A stretch of DNA of 64,000 nucleotides from a gamma proteobacterium endosymbiont of Lamellibrachia anaximandri (GTDB taxonomy: Bacteria; Pseudomonadota; Gammaproteobacteria; Chromatiales; Chromatiaceae): contig JAESPE010000005.1 of assembly GCA_016756835.1 (NCBI GenBank), positions 1 through 64,000 on the forward strand, written 5' to 3'. Made by a program: the position numbers and the translations under genes. Below the pieces are notes generated by a model. The model saw only the letters and a program-made list of their open reading frames with translations, did no database searches and was not told the DNA's origin. Shown one piece after another: positions 46,333-55,235 of this stretch (the first letter of the stretch is position 1; every line of letters starts with the position of its first letter).

Positions 46333-46833
46333 TTACCTGGCAGACTCGCTGCCGGCATGGATAACAGGATGCCACTCTTTCAACGATGAGGCGTTGAGGC
46401 TCTGGAACTTCATCCGTTCGAGGTCTACCGCCCCAAGGGAGCCCTTGCCCTGCATAGGTGTCGTTCGGTGACACTGGAAACAGGCAGGACTCACAGCCAC
46501 ATAGGCATGACAAGCCTCGCAGAACTGGCCTTCATCAGTCACCGGAACCGCATTGCCATCACTATCTTTGGATGCATGGCATTCAACGCAGTCAATAAGA
46601 CTGAACTTAGCTCCGCGAATACCGTCACGCACGGTCTCAACCCGCTGATGCTTGAGGTAATCCATGTGGTTTCGACGAATATCATTCGTCTCCGCCACAC
46701 AGCTCTCCATCGAAGCCGCCTTCGAGCCCTTGATTACGGCGGTATCACCTGTAGCTTGCAGGCTGGTCACTGCGAAAGCAGCACCTGCCAACAGGTAGGT
46801 GAAACGCCTGATGCTGTTGAAAGAACTTCGCAT
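46333..46833 (-). CDS. dsrJ: DsrJ, triheme cytochrome c
   Basis: This protein of about 166 residues has an N-terminal signal or anchor helix (RRFTYLLAGAAFAVTSLQA) and three CXXCH heme motifs, CVECH, CEACH and CFQCH. It is the periplasmic cytochrome of DsrMKJOP, with one heme thought to have unusual axial ligation. The track start at 46911 would overlap dsrL; the ATG at 46833 has AGGAG upstream and leaves 13 bases after dsrL. Confidence 0.95.
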   Translation of the reverse strand: MRSSFNSIRRFTYLLAGAAFAVTSLQATGDTAVIKGSKAASMESCVAETNDIRRNHMDYLKHQRVETVRDGIRGAKFSLIDCVECHASKDSDGNAVPVTDEGQFCEACHAYVAVSPACFQCHRTTPMQGKGSLGAVDLERMKFQSLNASSLKEWHPVIHAGSESAR

Positions 46834-46846
46834 CACAGCTCCTATA

Positions 46847-48802
46847 TTATTCGCCGAGACCCATCTGAATGTAGCCTGTAGGACAGACATCGGTGCAAAC
46901 GTGGCAGCCAATGCACTTGAAATAGTCGGTATCTACATAACGACCGGTGGTTGATTCGCCACGTTTGACACGGAAGACCGCATCCTGGGGACAGAAAATC
47001 ACGCAGTTGTCACATTCGAAGCACATGCCGCAACTCATGCAACGCTTCGCCTCTGCCTGAACCTGTTCAGTGTTCAGAGGGATCAGGCGCTCTTTGAAGT
47101 GGCCAAGCACGTCGTCCGAACTGGGGACCTCTTCGTTACGGATATTACGGGGCGTCGGCTCGAAGTAACCCAGAAAGAGTTGATCCGCAGGAATAATCTC
47201 CTGCTTGGAACGATCCTCAAAGTTATGCACTGCATACTTGGCAGAATTGGTGCCGCGCAGGTCACTTTCGGTTTTGTCGAAGTGCTCGGGTTCCATGTGC
47301 GCCTCTTTCAGCTTCTCCAGGAGGCTGAAATGGTGAACATCGACCTTGGGACGTTTCCCCTGTTCTTCGTGCTTGAGGAAGTGATCGATACTTTCAGAGG
47401 CGATGGAAGCCTGACCAATCGCAGTCGTCAGTAGATGCGGGCGGATGATGTCACCTGCCACGAAGTGACCCGGCTTACCGGGTATCTGATAAAGCTTGTC
47501 GGAATCGATGAGACCACGACCGTTATCGAAATCCTCAAGGCCGGTCATATCACCACCCTGACCAATCGCTGCAACGATGAGATCCGCTTCGAGAACACGC
47601 TCGGTACCCTCTGTGGGGATGGGCGTCATACCATCCATGGTGCAGTCGCACACTCTCAGTGCCTTTGCCCGGCCGTCTTCACCCTTGATCACTTCCAGGG
47701 GCATCACACCGTCGAGGATGGTAACACCCTCAGTCGTTGCATCACTGATCTCGTGCTCCGCAGCCATCATCTCAGGCTTGAGGAAGAGAGAGGTCAGTGT
47801 CACATCAGAACCCTGCGCTGCAGCAGCACTTGCGGCATCATGAGCAACGAAACCGTCTTTCACAACCAGCTCAGGGCGGTCAGTCGGATTGGTATGTTCG
47901 ATGTGTCCAAGGCGACGGGCAACCGACACCACGTCGATAGAGGTATCACCACCACCGATACAGATCACCTTGTCGGCGGTCACTTTCATGCGGCCTTCGT
48001 TAAAGGCCTTGAGGAAGGCAACACCGCTAATGCAGTTGGGGGTATCGTCCCAACCGGGAATAGGCAGGCCCCGGCCACTCTGACATCCCAGTGCCCAGAG
48101 AAGCGCATCATACTCTTTCTCGACATCAGCAACCGCCACGTCTTTACCGACGCGCGTCTCCATGCGCAGTTCAACGCCCATATCGACAATACGCTGAAGT
48201 TCAGCGCCCAGCTTGTCACGGGGAATACGATAGCCGGGGATGCCATAGCGCATCATACCGCCAAGTTCCTTGTTCTCGTCGAACAGGGTGACGGCATGGC
48301 CCATACGGCGCAGCTGGAAGGCTGCCGCCATACCGGCGGGACCACCACCGATGACCGCTACCTTCTTACCGGTATCTTCACCAGCGGTAAACGAGTAACC
48401 CTGCTCAATGGCGTTGTCGCCGATGAACTGCTCAACTGAGTTGATACCGACAAAGTCTTCAACCTCGTTACGGTTACAGCCATCCTGACAAGGCGCAGGG
48501 CAGACACGTCCCATCATTGAAGGAAAAGGATTGGAGCCGGTGGCACGCTCGAACGCATACTGTTGCCACTCTTCACCCTCTACCGGCTTCTCCTGTTCAC
48601 GAACGATCGCCAACCAACCACGGATATCGTGTCCGGAAGGGCAGCTGCCCTGGCACGGTGGGGTGCGATGGATATAGGTAGGACACTTATGGGAGGTGTC
48701 CTGAACAAAAATCTTGTCTGTCCAGTCATCCCACTGATCGTCACCCTCTTCATACCGACGCCAGGTGATATCTTTTTTCATCTCTTCACTAGGAGTAGCC
48801 AT
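46847..48802 (-). CDS. dsrL: DsrL, NAD(P)H:acceptor oxidoreductase partner of DsrAB
   Basis: This 651-residue iron-sulfur flavoprotein is related to the glutamate synthase small subunit. The N-terminal Cys-rich part is CPTYIHRTPPCQGSCPSGHD. An FAD-binding GGGPAGMAAAFQLRRMGHAV and a second nucleotide loop (CIGGGDTSIDVV) follow, and a C-terminal ferredoxin domain has CMSCGMCFECDNCVIFCP and CIGCHVCTDVCP. It is cytoplasmic, copurifies with DsrAB in sulfur oxidisers and passes electrons to NAD(P). Its presence marks the oxidative direction. AGGAG precedes the ATG. Confidence 0.95.
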   Translation of the reverse strand: MATPSEEMKKDITWRRYEEGDDQWDDWTDKIFVQDTSHKCPTYIHRTPPCQGSCPSGHDIRGWLAIVREQEKPVEGEEWQQYAFERATGSNPFPSMMGRVCPAPCQDGCNRNEVEDFVGINSVEQFIGDNAIEQGYSFTAGEDTGKKVAVIGGGPAGMAAAFQLRRMGHAVTLFDENKELGGMMRYGIPGYRIPRDKLGAELQRIVDMGVELRMETRVGKDVAVADVEKEYDALLWALGCQSGRGLPIPGWDDTPNCISGVAFLKAFNEGRMKVTADKVICIGGGDTSIDVVSVARRLGHIEHTNPTDRPELVVKDGFVAHDAASAAAAQGSDVTLTSLFLKPEMMAAEHEISDATTEGVTILDGVMPLEVIKGEDGRAKALRVCDCTMDGMTPIPTEGTERVLEADLIVAAIGQGGDMTGLEDFDNGRGLIDSDKLYQIPGKPGHFVAGDIIRPHLLTTAIGQASIASESIDHFLKHEEQGKRPKVDVHHFSLLEKLKEAHMEPEHFDKTESDLRGTNSAKYAVHNFEDRSKQEIIPADQLFLGYFEPTPRNIRNEEVPSSDDVLGHFKERLIPLNTEQVQAEAKRCMSCGMCFECDNCVIFCPQDAVFRVKRGESTTGRYVDTDYFKCIGCHVCTDVCPTGYIQMGLGE

Positions 48803-48889
48803 TTTTGTCTCCTTAACCTATATCTAATTTTTCGAATCGCCGGTCAGCATCACAACTTACCGGTGAATATTTAACCGCTAGTCTAAACT

Positions 48890-50428
48890 TTAATCGTCGT
48901 CATCTTCGCCATAACCAGGAGCTTCTTCCGGCGGCGTTTTTCTGTTCAGCACGATGGCATCACTTACCAACTGGTGAACACTGACAATCTGATACATGTC
49001 CATGCCGTAGTAGGGCAGAACCTTGGTAAACTGGCTCTTACAGATGGCGCAGATCGCCGCCATGTGGGTAACACCTTTCTCGTTCATGACGTTCTGAAGC
49101 GCAGTCATGCGGGGCAGTGCGCCCTTGACCCGAATTTCCATCAGGTCATCAGTCAGCAGACCGCCACCACCACCGCAGCAGAAGGTCCGTTCGTGGATCG
49201 TATCCCACTCCATGTCATAAAAATTGTTGCAAACCGCCTTGATGACATTGCGTGGAATATCGAACTGGCCCCCCGGGGTGTCCCCCATGCGGGTGGCACG
49301 CGCCACATTGCAGGAGTCGTGGAACGTGAGCGTCTTGTCATCGTTCTCGGACTTATCCAGCTCCAGGGTACCCTGCTGGATCTCATTCCAGGTAAATTCG
49401 CAGATATGCTGCGGCACCGGGTAGTCAGGATCCAGGAAGTCGAATGGGCCGGCCAAGGTATTCAGGAAGCTATAGGCCACGCGCCAGGCGTGTCCACACT
49501 CGCCAAACACGATGCGTTTGACGCCCAGTTCCAGTGCGGCCTCACGTACCCGCAGGGAGATGCGTCGCATGTTTTCGTAGGAACCGATAAACATACCGAA
49601 GTTGGCCGCCTCTGACGCCGTGGTACTCAGAGTCCAGCTAACGCCCGCTTCGTGAAATACCTTTCCGTAGCCGATCAGGCCGTCTACATGGGGCTCTGCA
49701 AAAAAGTCCGCAGAGGGGGTAACCAGGAGGATATCCGCGCCCTTGACATCCAGGGGATATTTAACAGCGACTTCGTCCTCGTCGTAAACATCCTCTTCAA
49801 GGCCTTCCAGTGTATCGGCCAGCGCGGGGCCAGGCAGGCCCAGGTTGTTGCCGATCTTAAACACCTTGGCGATGATTTCGTTACAGTACTTCTGACCTAC
49901 GCCGACCTGCGCCATGATCTCGCGGGCAGCCATGGATATCTCTGCAGTATCGATACCGTAGGGGCAGAATACTGAGCAGCGACGACACTGCGAACACTGA
50001 TGAAAATAGCTATACCAGTCGTCGAGCACCTCTTCCGTCAGGTCTGCCGCACCAACCAGTTTTGGGAAGTATTTGCCCGCAAAAGTAAAGTAGCGGCGAT
50101 AGACCTTACGCAATAGGTCCTGGCGCCCGACAGGCATGTTCTTGGGATCCTTGGTACCCAGAAAGTAGTGACACTTGTCCGTGCAGGAACCACATTTCAC
50201 ACAGGAATCAAGGTAGACCCGAAACGAGCGGTAGCGACTCAGCAGGTCACCCATCTTCTCGATGGCTCTATCATGCCAGTCGTCAACCTTTTCACCCGGA
50301 AAACCCAGTGGTTCCTGGTGCTCAGGTTTGGCCACAAAGCACGTAGTGTGCGCCATAGCCCCTTCTTCGATATTCGGAACATCAACAAATTCTGAAAGTT
50401 CCGGTGTTTCAAATTTCGCCTTAGCCAT
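48890..50428 (-). CDS. dsrK: DsrK, HdrD-like catalytic subunit of DsrMKJOP
   Basis: This 512-residue cytoplasmic iron-sulfur protein has two [4Fe-4S] motifs, CVKCGSCTDKCH and CSQCRRCSVFCPYG. C-terminal CCG-type segments (FGECGHAW, FHDSCNVAR, FCCGGGGGLL) build the special cluster found in heterodisulfide reductases. It is expected to oxidise or reduce the DsrC trisulfide or disulfide at the membrane. It pairs with DsrM, 30 bases upstream. A weaker ribosome site (AGAGGG) precedes it. Confidence 0.95.
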   Translation of the reverse strand: MAKAKFETPELSEFVDVPNIEEGAMAHTTCFVAKPEHQEPLGFPGEKVDDWHDRAIEKMGDLLSRYRSFRVYLDSCVKCGSCTDKCHYFLGTKDPKNMPVGRQDLLRKVYRRYFTFAGKYFPKLVGAADLTEEVLDDWYSYFHQCSQCRRCSVFCPYGIDTAEISMAAREIMAQVGVGQKYCNEIIAKVFKIGNNLGLPGPALADTLEGLEEDVYDEDEVAVKYPLDVKGADILLVTPSADFFAEPHVDGLIGYGKVFHEAGVSWTLSTTASEAANFGMFIGSYENMRRISLRVREAALELGVKRIVFGECGHAWRVAYSFLNTLAGPFDFLDPDYPVPQHICEFTWNEIQQGTLELDKSENDDKTLTFHDSCNVARATRMGDTPGGQFDIPRNVIKAVCNNFYDMEWDTIHERTFCCGGGGGLLTDDLMEIRVKGALPRMTALQNVMNEKGVTHMAAICAICKSQFTKVLPYYGMDMYQIVSVHQLVSDAIVLNRKTPPEEAPGYGEDDDD

Positions 50429-50458
50429 CTGCAGCCCTCTTAGGCCAAGTTGATATTC

Positions 50459-51181
50459 TTAGGATTCTTCGAGCTTTTTCGCCCAAGGAGCCAAGTGCCG
50501 TTTCTCACGTGGATTATCGACCTGGTTTCGGGACGGGCTGAAGAATATGCCAGGGATATGCAGCAATTTGCTGAAGGGCAAAATGATCATCAGCACGGCG
50601 ACAAGTGTCAGATGCATGATCAGCGCAAAATCCATCGGCAGTTCGCCACCACTGAAGGTAAACAGCCCGCCGAAGAACTGCTTGACCATAACAACGTCAG
50701 TGTGGATAAGGAATGTCATCATCAAGCCGCTAAAGCCGATGAAGATGAGCAGTAGCAACATCAGGTAGTCTGAAGGTGCTGAAATATAACGTACACGATC
50801 AACGAAAATGCGGCGCAGGAAGAGACCACCGAGTCCGGCAACCATGGCAAAACCTGCATAGATACCAAAAGGCTGGATCAGTGCGATCGGAAGCGGAACG
50901 GGATCGACAAAATAACGGACATGACGTGCCAGCACCACAAACAACCCCATGTGGAACATCCAGGAAAAGATCCAAGTCCACTTGGTGCTTTTGAAAAGGC
51001 TTTCAAAGAAAACCACTTCACGGAACATACGCATTACCACACCGGTCTGAGTCACAGGGGCCGGGGTGGTGGGAATCTTTAATGGTGCAGGTGTCTTGGC
51101 GTACTGCACAATTTTACGTGCCAGACCAAGTACCAGAACGATGGTCGCTACGATAAACAGCAACGCGTAGACTGTTGACAT
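50459..51181 (-). CDS. dsrM: DsrM, b-type cytochrome membrane subunit
   Basis: This 240-residue NarI-like membrane protein has several helices (STVYALLFIVATIVLVLGLA, then WMFHMGLFVVLARHVRY with candidate heme-ligand His). It anchors DsrK and links it to the quinone pool. The C-terminus is a short basic cytoplasmic tail. It follows dsrC across 68 bases that contain a strong hairpin, so its expression is likely uncoupled in part from the abundant dsrC message. Confidence 0.94.
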   Translation of the reverse strand: MSTVYALLFIVATIVLVLGLARKIVQYAKTPAPLKIPTTPAPVTQTGVVMRMFREVVFFESLFKSTKWTWIFSWMFHMGLFVVLARHVRYFVDPVPLPIALIQPFGIYAGFAMVAGLGGLFLRRIFVDRVRYISAPSDYLMLLLLIFIGFSGLMMTFLIHTDVVMVKQFFGGLFTFSGGELPMDFALIMHLTLVAVLMIILPFSKLLHIPGIFFSPSRNQVDNPREKRHLAPWAKKLEES

Positions 51182-51211
51182 GTTCCTGCGTTCCTCAGAA
51201 GGATTAAATGA

Positions 51212-51235
51212 CCGGGAGGAAAAAACTCCTCCCGG
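51212..51235. repeat. intercistronic hairpin between dsrC and dsrM
   Basis: CCGGGAGGA and TCCTCCCGG form a perfect 9-bp GC-rich stem around a 6-base A-rich loop, starting 14 bases after dsrC. No T-run follows on the transcribed strand. Such a hairpin can protect the upstream dsrC message from 3' decay, which fits the high level of DsrC protein in this family. Confidence 0.8.
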
Positions 51236-51249
51236 ACTTCAGCTACTGC

Positions 51250-51582
51250 TTAGATGCAGCCAGTAGGCTTGGGCAGACCGGCAAAACGGCAAGCCTGTTT
51301 ACCAGGACCGTAAGGGAACAGACCGTACAGGTACTTGCTGTTGCCCTTCTCTTTGCCCAGTTTCTTACCAACAGCCTTGGTCAGAACGCGAACAGCTGGA
51401 GCAATCTGGTACTCTTCGTAGTATTCACGCAGGAAGTTAATGATATCCCAGTGCTCATCAGTCAGCTCAAGGTCATCTTCCTTCGCCATCTCTTCTGCAA
51501 CTACGGGCTCCCAATCAGCCAGAGTTACCAGGTAACCCTCTTCGTCAGTCTCAAAAACTTTACCGTTAGCTTCGATAGCCAT
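51250..51582 (-). CDS. dsrC: DsrC, sulfur carrier with both C-terminal cysteines
   Basis: This 110-residue protein ends PYGPGKQACRFAGLPKPTGCI. Both functional cysteines are present, the penultimate CysA and CysB ten residues before it, on the swinging C-terminal arm. DsrC carries sulfur received from DsrEFH to DsrAB and is recycled by DsrMKJOP. GGAG precedes the ATG and a hairpin follows the gene. A cysteine-free paralogue is encoded upstream of dsrA at 57414. Confidence 0.97.
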   Translation of the reverse strand: MAIEANGKVFETDEEGYLVTLADWEPVVAEEMAKEDDLELTDEHWDIINFLREYYEEYQIAPAVRVLTKAVGKKLGKEKGNSKYLYGLFPYGPGKQACRFAGLPKPTGCI

Positions 51583-51623
51583 TGTATTTCTCCAATAGAG
51601 TTAAATTATTCAGTTGGGATTTA

Positions 51624-51929
51624 TCAGACCCAAGCCGAAACTTTATCGTTTTCGACAGCCAGGTTGACAAAACCCGCGTAATCCACAACTTCAATGCCTT
51701 CAGCAAGCTTCTCTTCAGAGATGCCACGGGCCTTCAGGTCAGGGCCAAGGGCATAAAACTTGACACCGGATGCTGCAGCCACCTTCTCAGCAACGGCGTT
51801 ACCCTTCATTGCCCCATAAACACCATCTTCATACATCAGGACGGCGCTACCCTCTTTTGCATAACCCAGGCAATCTGCCAGTGAGTTCTTCTCAAAGGGG
51901 GATTTATTAACAGTATGCAAAGTACTCAT
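51624..51929 (-). CDS. dsrH: DsrH, TusB-like sulfurtransferase subunit
   Basis: This 101-residue subunit of the DsrE2F2H2 sulfur relay complex has SLADCLGYAKEGSAVLMYEDGV with Cys20, which is conserved in DsrH, and a core VKFYALGPDLKARGI strand-helix unit. It is related to E. coli TusB. The genes dsrE, dsrF and dsrH lie 15 to 16 bases apart. GGAGAG precedes the start. Confidence 0.94.
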   Translation of the reverse strand: MSTLHTVNKSPFEKNSLADCLGYAKEGSAVLMYEDGVYGAMKGNAVAEKVAAASGVKFYALGPDLKARGISEEKLAEGIEVVDYAGFVNLAVENDKVSAWV

Positions 51930-51944
51930 GCGATCTCTCCGCCT

Positions 51945-52355
51945 TTAGAAGCTATAGACAATGTCCTGGTCATCCAGAACATCCGCCAGTTCATCGCGAC
52001 TGACGAGACGAATCGAATCCTTCTCTGCCCAGTCGTCATCTTCGTCTTCCCAAGTGAGAGGCATCAGATCATCAAGGGTCAGACCCCGCTCTTCCAGAGA
52101 CTCTTTCTCCACATAGAGCTTGGTAACATCATAATCACCCAGCGCCTTGTAAGTAGTGGAGAAGTTCTTCATACCGGACTCAGAAGTATCCTGCCCTTCG
52201 AGCAACTGATAAACCCCATCTCCGATAAACGCCAGACTGACATCCTGATCGAACGCAGCACCAATCAGTACAACTTCCAGTGACTCCCACGCATAGATGG
52301 TTCCGTAGGGAGCACGGCGGTTGAGATACATGAATTTCTTGATAGTTTCAGACAT
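51945..52355 (-). CDS. dsrF: DsrF, TusC-like sulfurtransferase subunit
   Basis: This 136-residue DsrE-fold protein (KFMYLNRRAPYGTIYAWESLEVVLIGAAF) is related to E. coli TusC. It sits between DsrE and DsrH in the heterohexamer. It carries no cysteine, consistent with DsrE bearing the active site in this complex. It is tightly spaced with dsrE (16 bases) and dsrH (15 bases). Confidence 0.94.
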   Translation of the reverse strand: MSETIKKFMYLNRRAPYGTIYAWESLEVVLIGAAFDQDVSLAFIGDGVYQLLEGQDTSESGMKNFSTTYKALGDYDVTKLYVEKESLEERGLTLDDLMPLTWEDEDDDWAEKDSIRLVSRDELADVLDDQDIVYSF

Positions 52356-52371
52356 CGTTCAACCTCTAATC

Positions 52372-52764
52372 TCAATCACCGAAAACAACGAGACGCTCGG
52401 ACTGTATACCCGCTTCGATCAACTGACCGAGACCGGAGATCCGGAAGCCGTCAGCGATGTTCTGGGCATCTTTACCGTTACGTTGCATCTCACCCTCGTC
52501 CACAATTCCGCGACGTTGCGCGGCTGCCACGCAGACAACCAGATCGAGATCGTGTGCCTTACCCAGTTCCGACCAGCGATTGACGATATTTCTGTCATCC
52601 TGGGGAGGAGTGGTGAGATTGGTGCCGTTGTTCACGCCGTCGTGATAGAAGAAGACACGCATGATCTCGTGCCCTGCATCCAACGCGGCCTTGGCGAACT
52701 GGTAGGCCGAATCAGTCGCTTGATGCTGATAGGGCCCCTCGTTTACCTGAATCGCAAATTTCAT
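52372..52764 (-). CDS. dsrE: DsrE, TusD-like sulfurtransferase subunit
   Basis: This 130-residue protein has the active-site Cys in LDLVVCVAAAQRRGIVDEGE (near residue 78), matching DsrE/TusD. The N-terminal KFAIQVNEGPYQHQATDSAYQFA is typical. As the first subunit of DsrEFH it takes a persulfide and hands sulfur to DsrC. AGGAAGG precedes the ATG. It follows dsrB by 44 bases. Confidence 0.95.
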   Translation of the reverse strand: MKFAIQVNEGPYQHQATDSAYQFAKAALDAGHEIMRVFFYHDGVNNGTNLTTPPQDDRNIVNRWSELGKAHDLDLVVCVAAAQRRGIVDEGEMQRNGKDAQNIADGFRISGLGQLIEAGIQSERLVVFGD

Positions 52765-52808
52765 CAGTTATAACCTTCCTGTTGAAAGACTTGAGCTTGG
52801 CTCTGCAA

Positions 52809-53882
52809 TCAGAACCGTATATGAGCAGAAGCGTTCAGGTTGGCACGACCGCCACGCCAATTATCGATGTGATACTTGGTAAAAGGCAGTCCGGTCTTCT
52901 CGAAGAAGCTCGGCCATCCGATACGCTCGGCCCATTCGCCCATGCGCTCGTAGTCTTTCGCATCCGCCTTGTAGGCAGCCAGAATCTGCTTAACGATTTT
53001 GGAGACCTCAGGCCAACGCGGTGGGTTGTTCGGAATACCGGATGCAACCAGCTTGTGAAAGGTAGGCTTGGAACGAGCATTGGAGTGCTTACCGCCAACC
53101 CAAACTGCGAAATTGGAGTGCTCAGGATCATTGATCTGCATCGGAGGACATGGCGGAAAGCATGCGCCGCAGCAGATACACTTCTTCTCATCAACTTCGA
53201 GAGAAGGTTTGCCGTTAACCATTGCAGGACGAATAGCCGCTACCGGGCAACGAGCCACAACTGTAGGACGTTCACAAACGTTACCGACCTGAGAGTGATC
53301 GATCTTCGGCGGCTTGGTGTGCTGAATGTTGATCGCGATATCACCCTGGCCGCCGCAGTTGATCTGACAGCAGGAAGAGGTCAGACGAACACGGTTCGGC
53401 ATCTCTTCATGGGTGAACTCGTCGATGATCTCATCCATCAGCGCTTTAACAGCACCGGATGCGTCAGTACCGGGAATATCGCAGTGCAACCAACCCTGGG
53501 TATGGGATACGGTGGAGACGGAGTTACCGGTACCACCAATCGGGTTGCCGTGAGCCGTCAATGCGTCGATCAGCGGCTGAACCTTGGATTCCTCGCTAAC
53601 CATGAACTCCATGTTGGAGCGAATGGTAAAACGGACATAACCTTCTGCAAAATCATCGGCGATATCCATCAACTCGCGAATCTGATGAATGTCCATCTGT
53701 CGGGATGTAGCAGCACGGACAGTCCAGATCTCGTCACCGCTATGAGCCACATGATGCAAAACACCAGGGCGTGGACGATCATGATACTTCCAGTTACCGT
53801 AGTTCTTCTTCATTACAGGATGCAAGAACTCCTGTATATCACGTACGCCCATCTCGTCTGGCATGCGAGGTGCTTCAGCCAT
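52809..53882 (-). CDS. dsrB: DsrB, reverse-type sulfite reductase beta subunit
   Basis: This siroheme subunit of about 357 residues has cluster-binding motifs RLTSSCCQINCGGQGDI and GNVCERPTVVARCPVAA. A ferredoxin insert with KCICCGACFPPCPPM follows. With DsrA it forms the cytoplasmic a2b2 enzyme that oxidises reduced sulfur to sulfite. The track start at 53894 lies four codons upstream; the ATG at 53882 has a clear GGAGG and the normal family start. Siroheme is supplied with help from DsrN and a chelatase. Confidence 0.96.
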   Translation of the reverse strand: MAEAPRMPDEMGVRDIQEFLHPVMKKNYGNWKYHDRPRPGVLHHVAHSGDEIWTVRAATSRQMDIHQIRELMDIADDFAEGYVRFTIRSNMEFMVSEESKVQPLIDALTAHGNPIGGTGNSVSTVSHTQGWLHCDIPGTDASGAVKALMDEIIDEFTHEEMPNRVRLTSSCCQINCGGQGDIAINIQHTKPPKIDHSQVGNVCERPTVVARCPVAAIRPAMVNGKPSLEVDEKKCICCGACFPPCPPMQINDPEHSNFAVWVGGKHSNARSKPTFHKLVASGIPNNPPRWPEVSKIVKQILAAYKADAKDYERMGEWAERIGWPSFFEKTGLPFTKYHIDNWRGGRANLNASAHIRF

Positions 53883-53946
53883 GCTAACCTCCAAATTTCA
53901 ATAATCGAATTCTATTCTACGCAATAGCGTTGATGTGTGATTGACA

Positions 53947-53988
53947 TGAAACAAATCACCGGGAAATAATTCCCAGCAATTTGTTTCA
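53947..53988. repeat. intercistronic hairpin between dsrA and dsrB
   Basis: TGAAACAAAT and ATTTGTTTCA form an outer 10-bp stem starting 5 bases after the dsrA stop. Inside it GGGAA and TTCCC form a second stem over an ATAA loop. The two-tier structure has no T-run after it on the transcribed strand. It is a candidate processing or stabilising element separating the two subunit messages. Confidence 0.75.
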
Positions 53989-53993
53989 TCGCC

Positions 53994-55235
53994 TTACTTG
54001 GCTTTGCGCTCAGCCCACTTGGCAGCTTCCTCATCCCAGTTGTCCATACGGACATAAGGATTGGTGCGAGGCTGGGCGATCATATTCGGATCGATCTCGA
54101 TACCGATACCTTCCAGGAAGTTGGTCAGACCAATACGTTCGATCATCTCACCGGTACGTTCGTGCTCCAGTGCGTTCTCTGCAAAGAAGTCCAGAACTTC
54201 GGTACCCAGCTCTTCCAGCCATTCGAAATCCTCATCGGTTTCCATCTTGTGGAAAGGCACGATTACGGTACCCATCAGATCGCCGATCTTCAGAGTACGC
54301 TTACCGCCAATCAGAACGCTGACGCCACCATCATCACCCGGAGAGAGGGCCTTGTTCATGACGTTCAGGCAGTGCATGCAACGCACGCAGTTGCCGTTAT
54401 CAACCGCCAGGGTATCGTCGTCGTTCAGTGAGAGCGCCTGAGTCGGGCAGCGGGTGATGACATTGTCGATCACATACTTGCGGCCTTTGTTCTCCACGAA
54501 AGCCTTGACCTCAGCCTGGTCGACCTTCATGTCGTCGCGCCATGTACCGATGACAGCGAAATCAGAACGATGAATGGCGTTCATGCAATCGTTCGCGCAG
54601 CCGGAAACCTTATACTTCATCTTGTAAGGCAGAGCCGGACGATGCAGGTCGTCAAGCGCATTGTTCACCAGGGTACGCATTGCCCGGCCTTCGTCGAAGT
54701 TGGACTGCTCGCAACGGGCAGCACCGACGCAGGACATGGAGGTACGCACGGCGGGACCCGCGCCGCCCATGTCAAAGCCCATCTCATTGATTTCATTAAA
54801 GAATGGCTGAACGTTCGCAGAGGAGCAACCCTGGAACATGATATCGCCAGACTGGCCGATACCGCAGATCAGACCGGATCCGTACTTCTCCCAGATATCG
54901 CACATGTCGCGCAGTGTCTTGGTATCGAAGTGAGAGCCAGGAGGTGGCATGATGCGAATAGTGTGAAATTCAGCCGCATCAGGGAATTTGGGGGTTCCGT
55001 CCTCGTTCTTCAGCTCGGTAAAGCGGGGGATGACACCACCACCGTAGCCTACAACACCAACGGTGCCGCCCTTCCAGTAGCCCTTCTTGGTCTCGTAGGA
55101 GGTCTCCAGCTGACCCAGCAGGTCAACTGCAATGTCGTTATCTTTCGCAAGGCGCTTGATACCGCTGATAAAGCTCGGCCAAGGGCCGCTCTCCAGCTGA
55201 TCAAGCATGGGGGTGTCATGCATCTGTTTTGCCAT
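53994..55235 (-). CDS. dsrA: DsrA, reverse-type sulfite reductase alpha subunit
   Basis: This protein of about 413 residues carries the siroheme-cluster ligands CVGAARCEQSNFDEG (CX5C) and SGCANDCMNAIHRSD (CX3C), then a ferredoxin domain (GNCVRCMHCLNVMNKAL). It is the catalytic alpha subunit of DsrAB, acting in sulfur oxidation as judged by the surrounding dsrEFH and dsrL. The track start at 55250 is five codons too long; the ATG at 55235 (MAKQMHDTPMLDQLESGPWPS) has GGGAG upstream. It is the first gene of the cluster. Confidence 0.97.
   Translation of the reverse strand: MAKQMHDTPMLDQLESGPWPSFISGIKRLAKDNDIAVDLLGQLETSYETKKGYWKGGTVGVVGYGGGVIPRFTELKNEDGTPKFPDAAEFHTIRIMPPPGSHFDTKTLRDMCDIWEKYGSGLICGIGQSGDIMFQGCSSANVQPFFNEINEMGFDMGGAGPAVRTSMSCVGAARCEQSNFDEGRAMRTLVNNALDDLHRPALPYKMKYKVSGCANDCMNAIHRSDFAVIGTWRDDMKVDQAEVKAFVENKGRKYVIDNVITRCPTQALSLNDDDTLAVDNGNCVRCMHCLNVMNKALSPGDDGGVSVLIGGKRTLKIGDLMGTVIVPFHKMETDEDFEWLEELGTEVLDFFAENALEHERTGEMIERIGLTNFLEGIGIEIDPNMIAQPRTNPYVRMDNWDEEAAKWAERKAK

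Noticed and set aside
47435-48439. 334-residue plus-strand ORF opposite dsrL
   Set aside because: It is fully antisense to dsrL and is His- and Thr-rich in the way typical of reversed coding frames.
52782-53927. 381-residue plus-strand ORF opposite dsrB
   Set aside because: It is fully antisense to dsrB, which has all expected cluster motifs. No supporting signal was seen.
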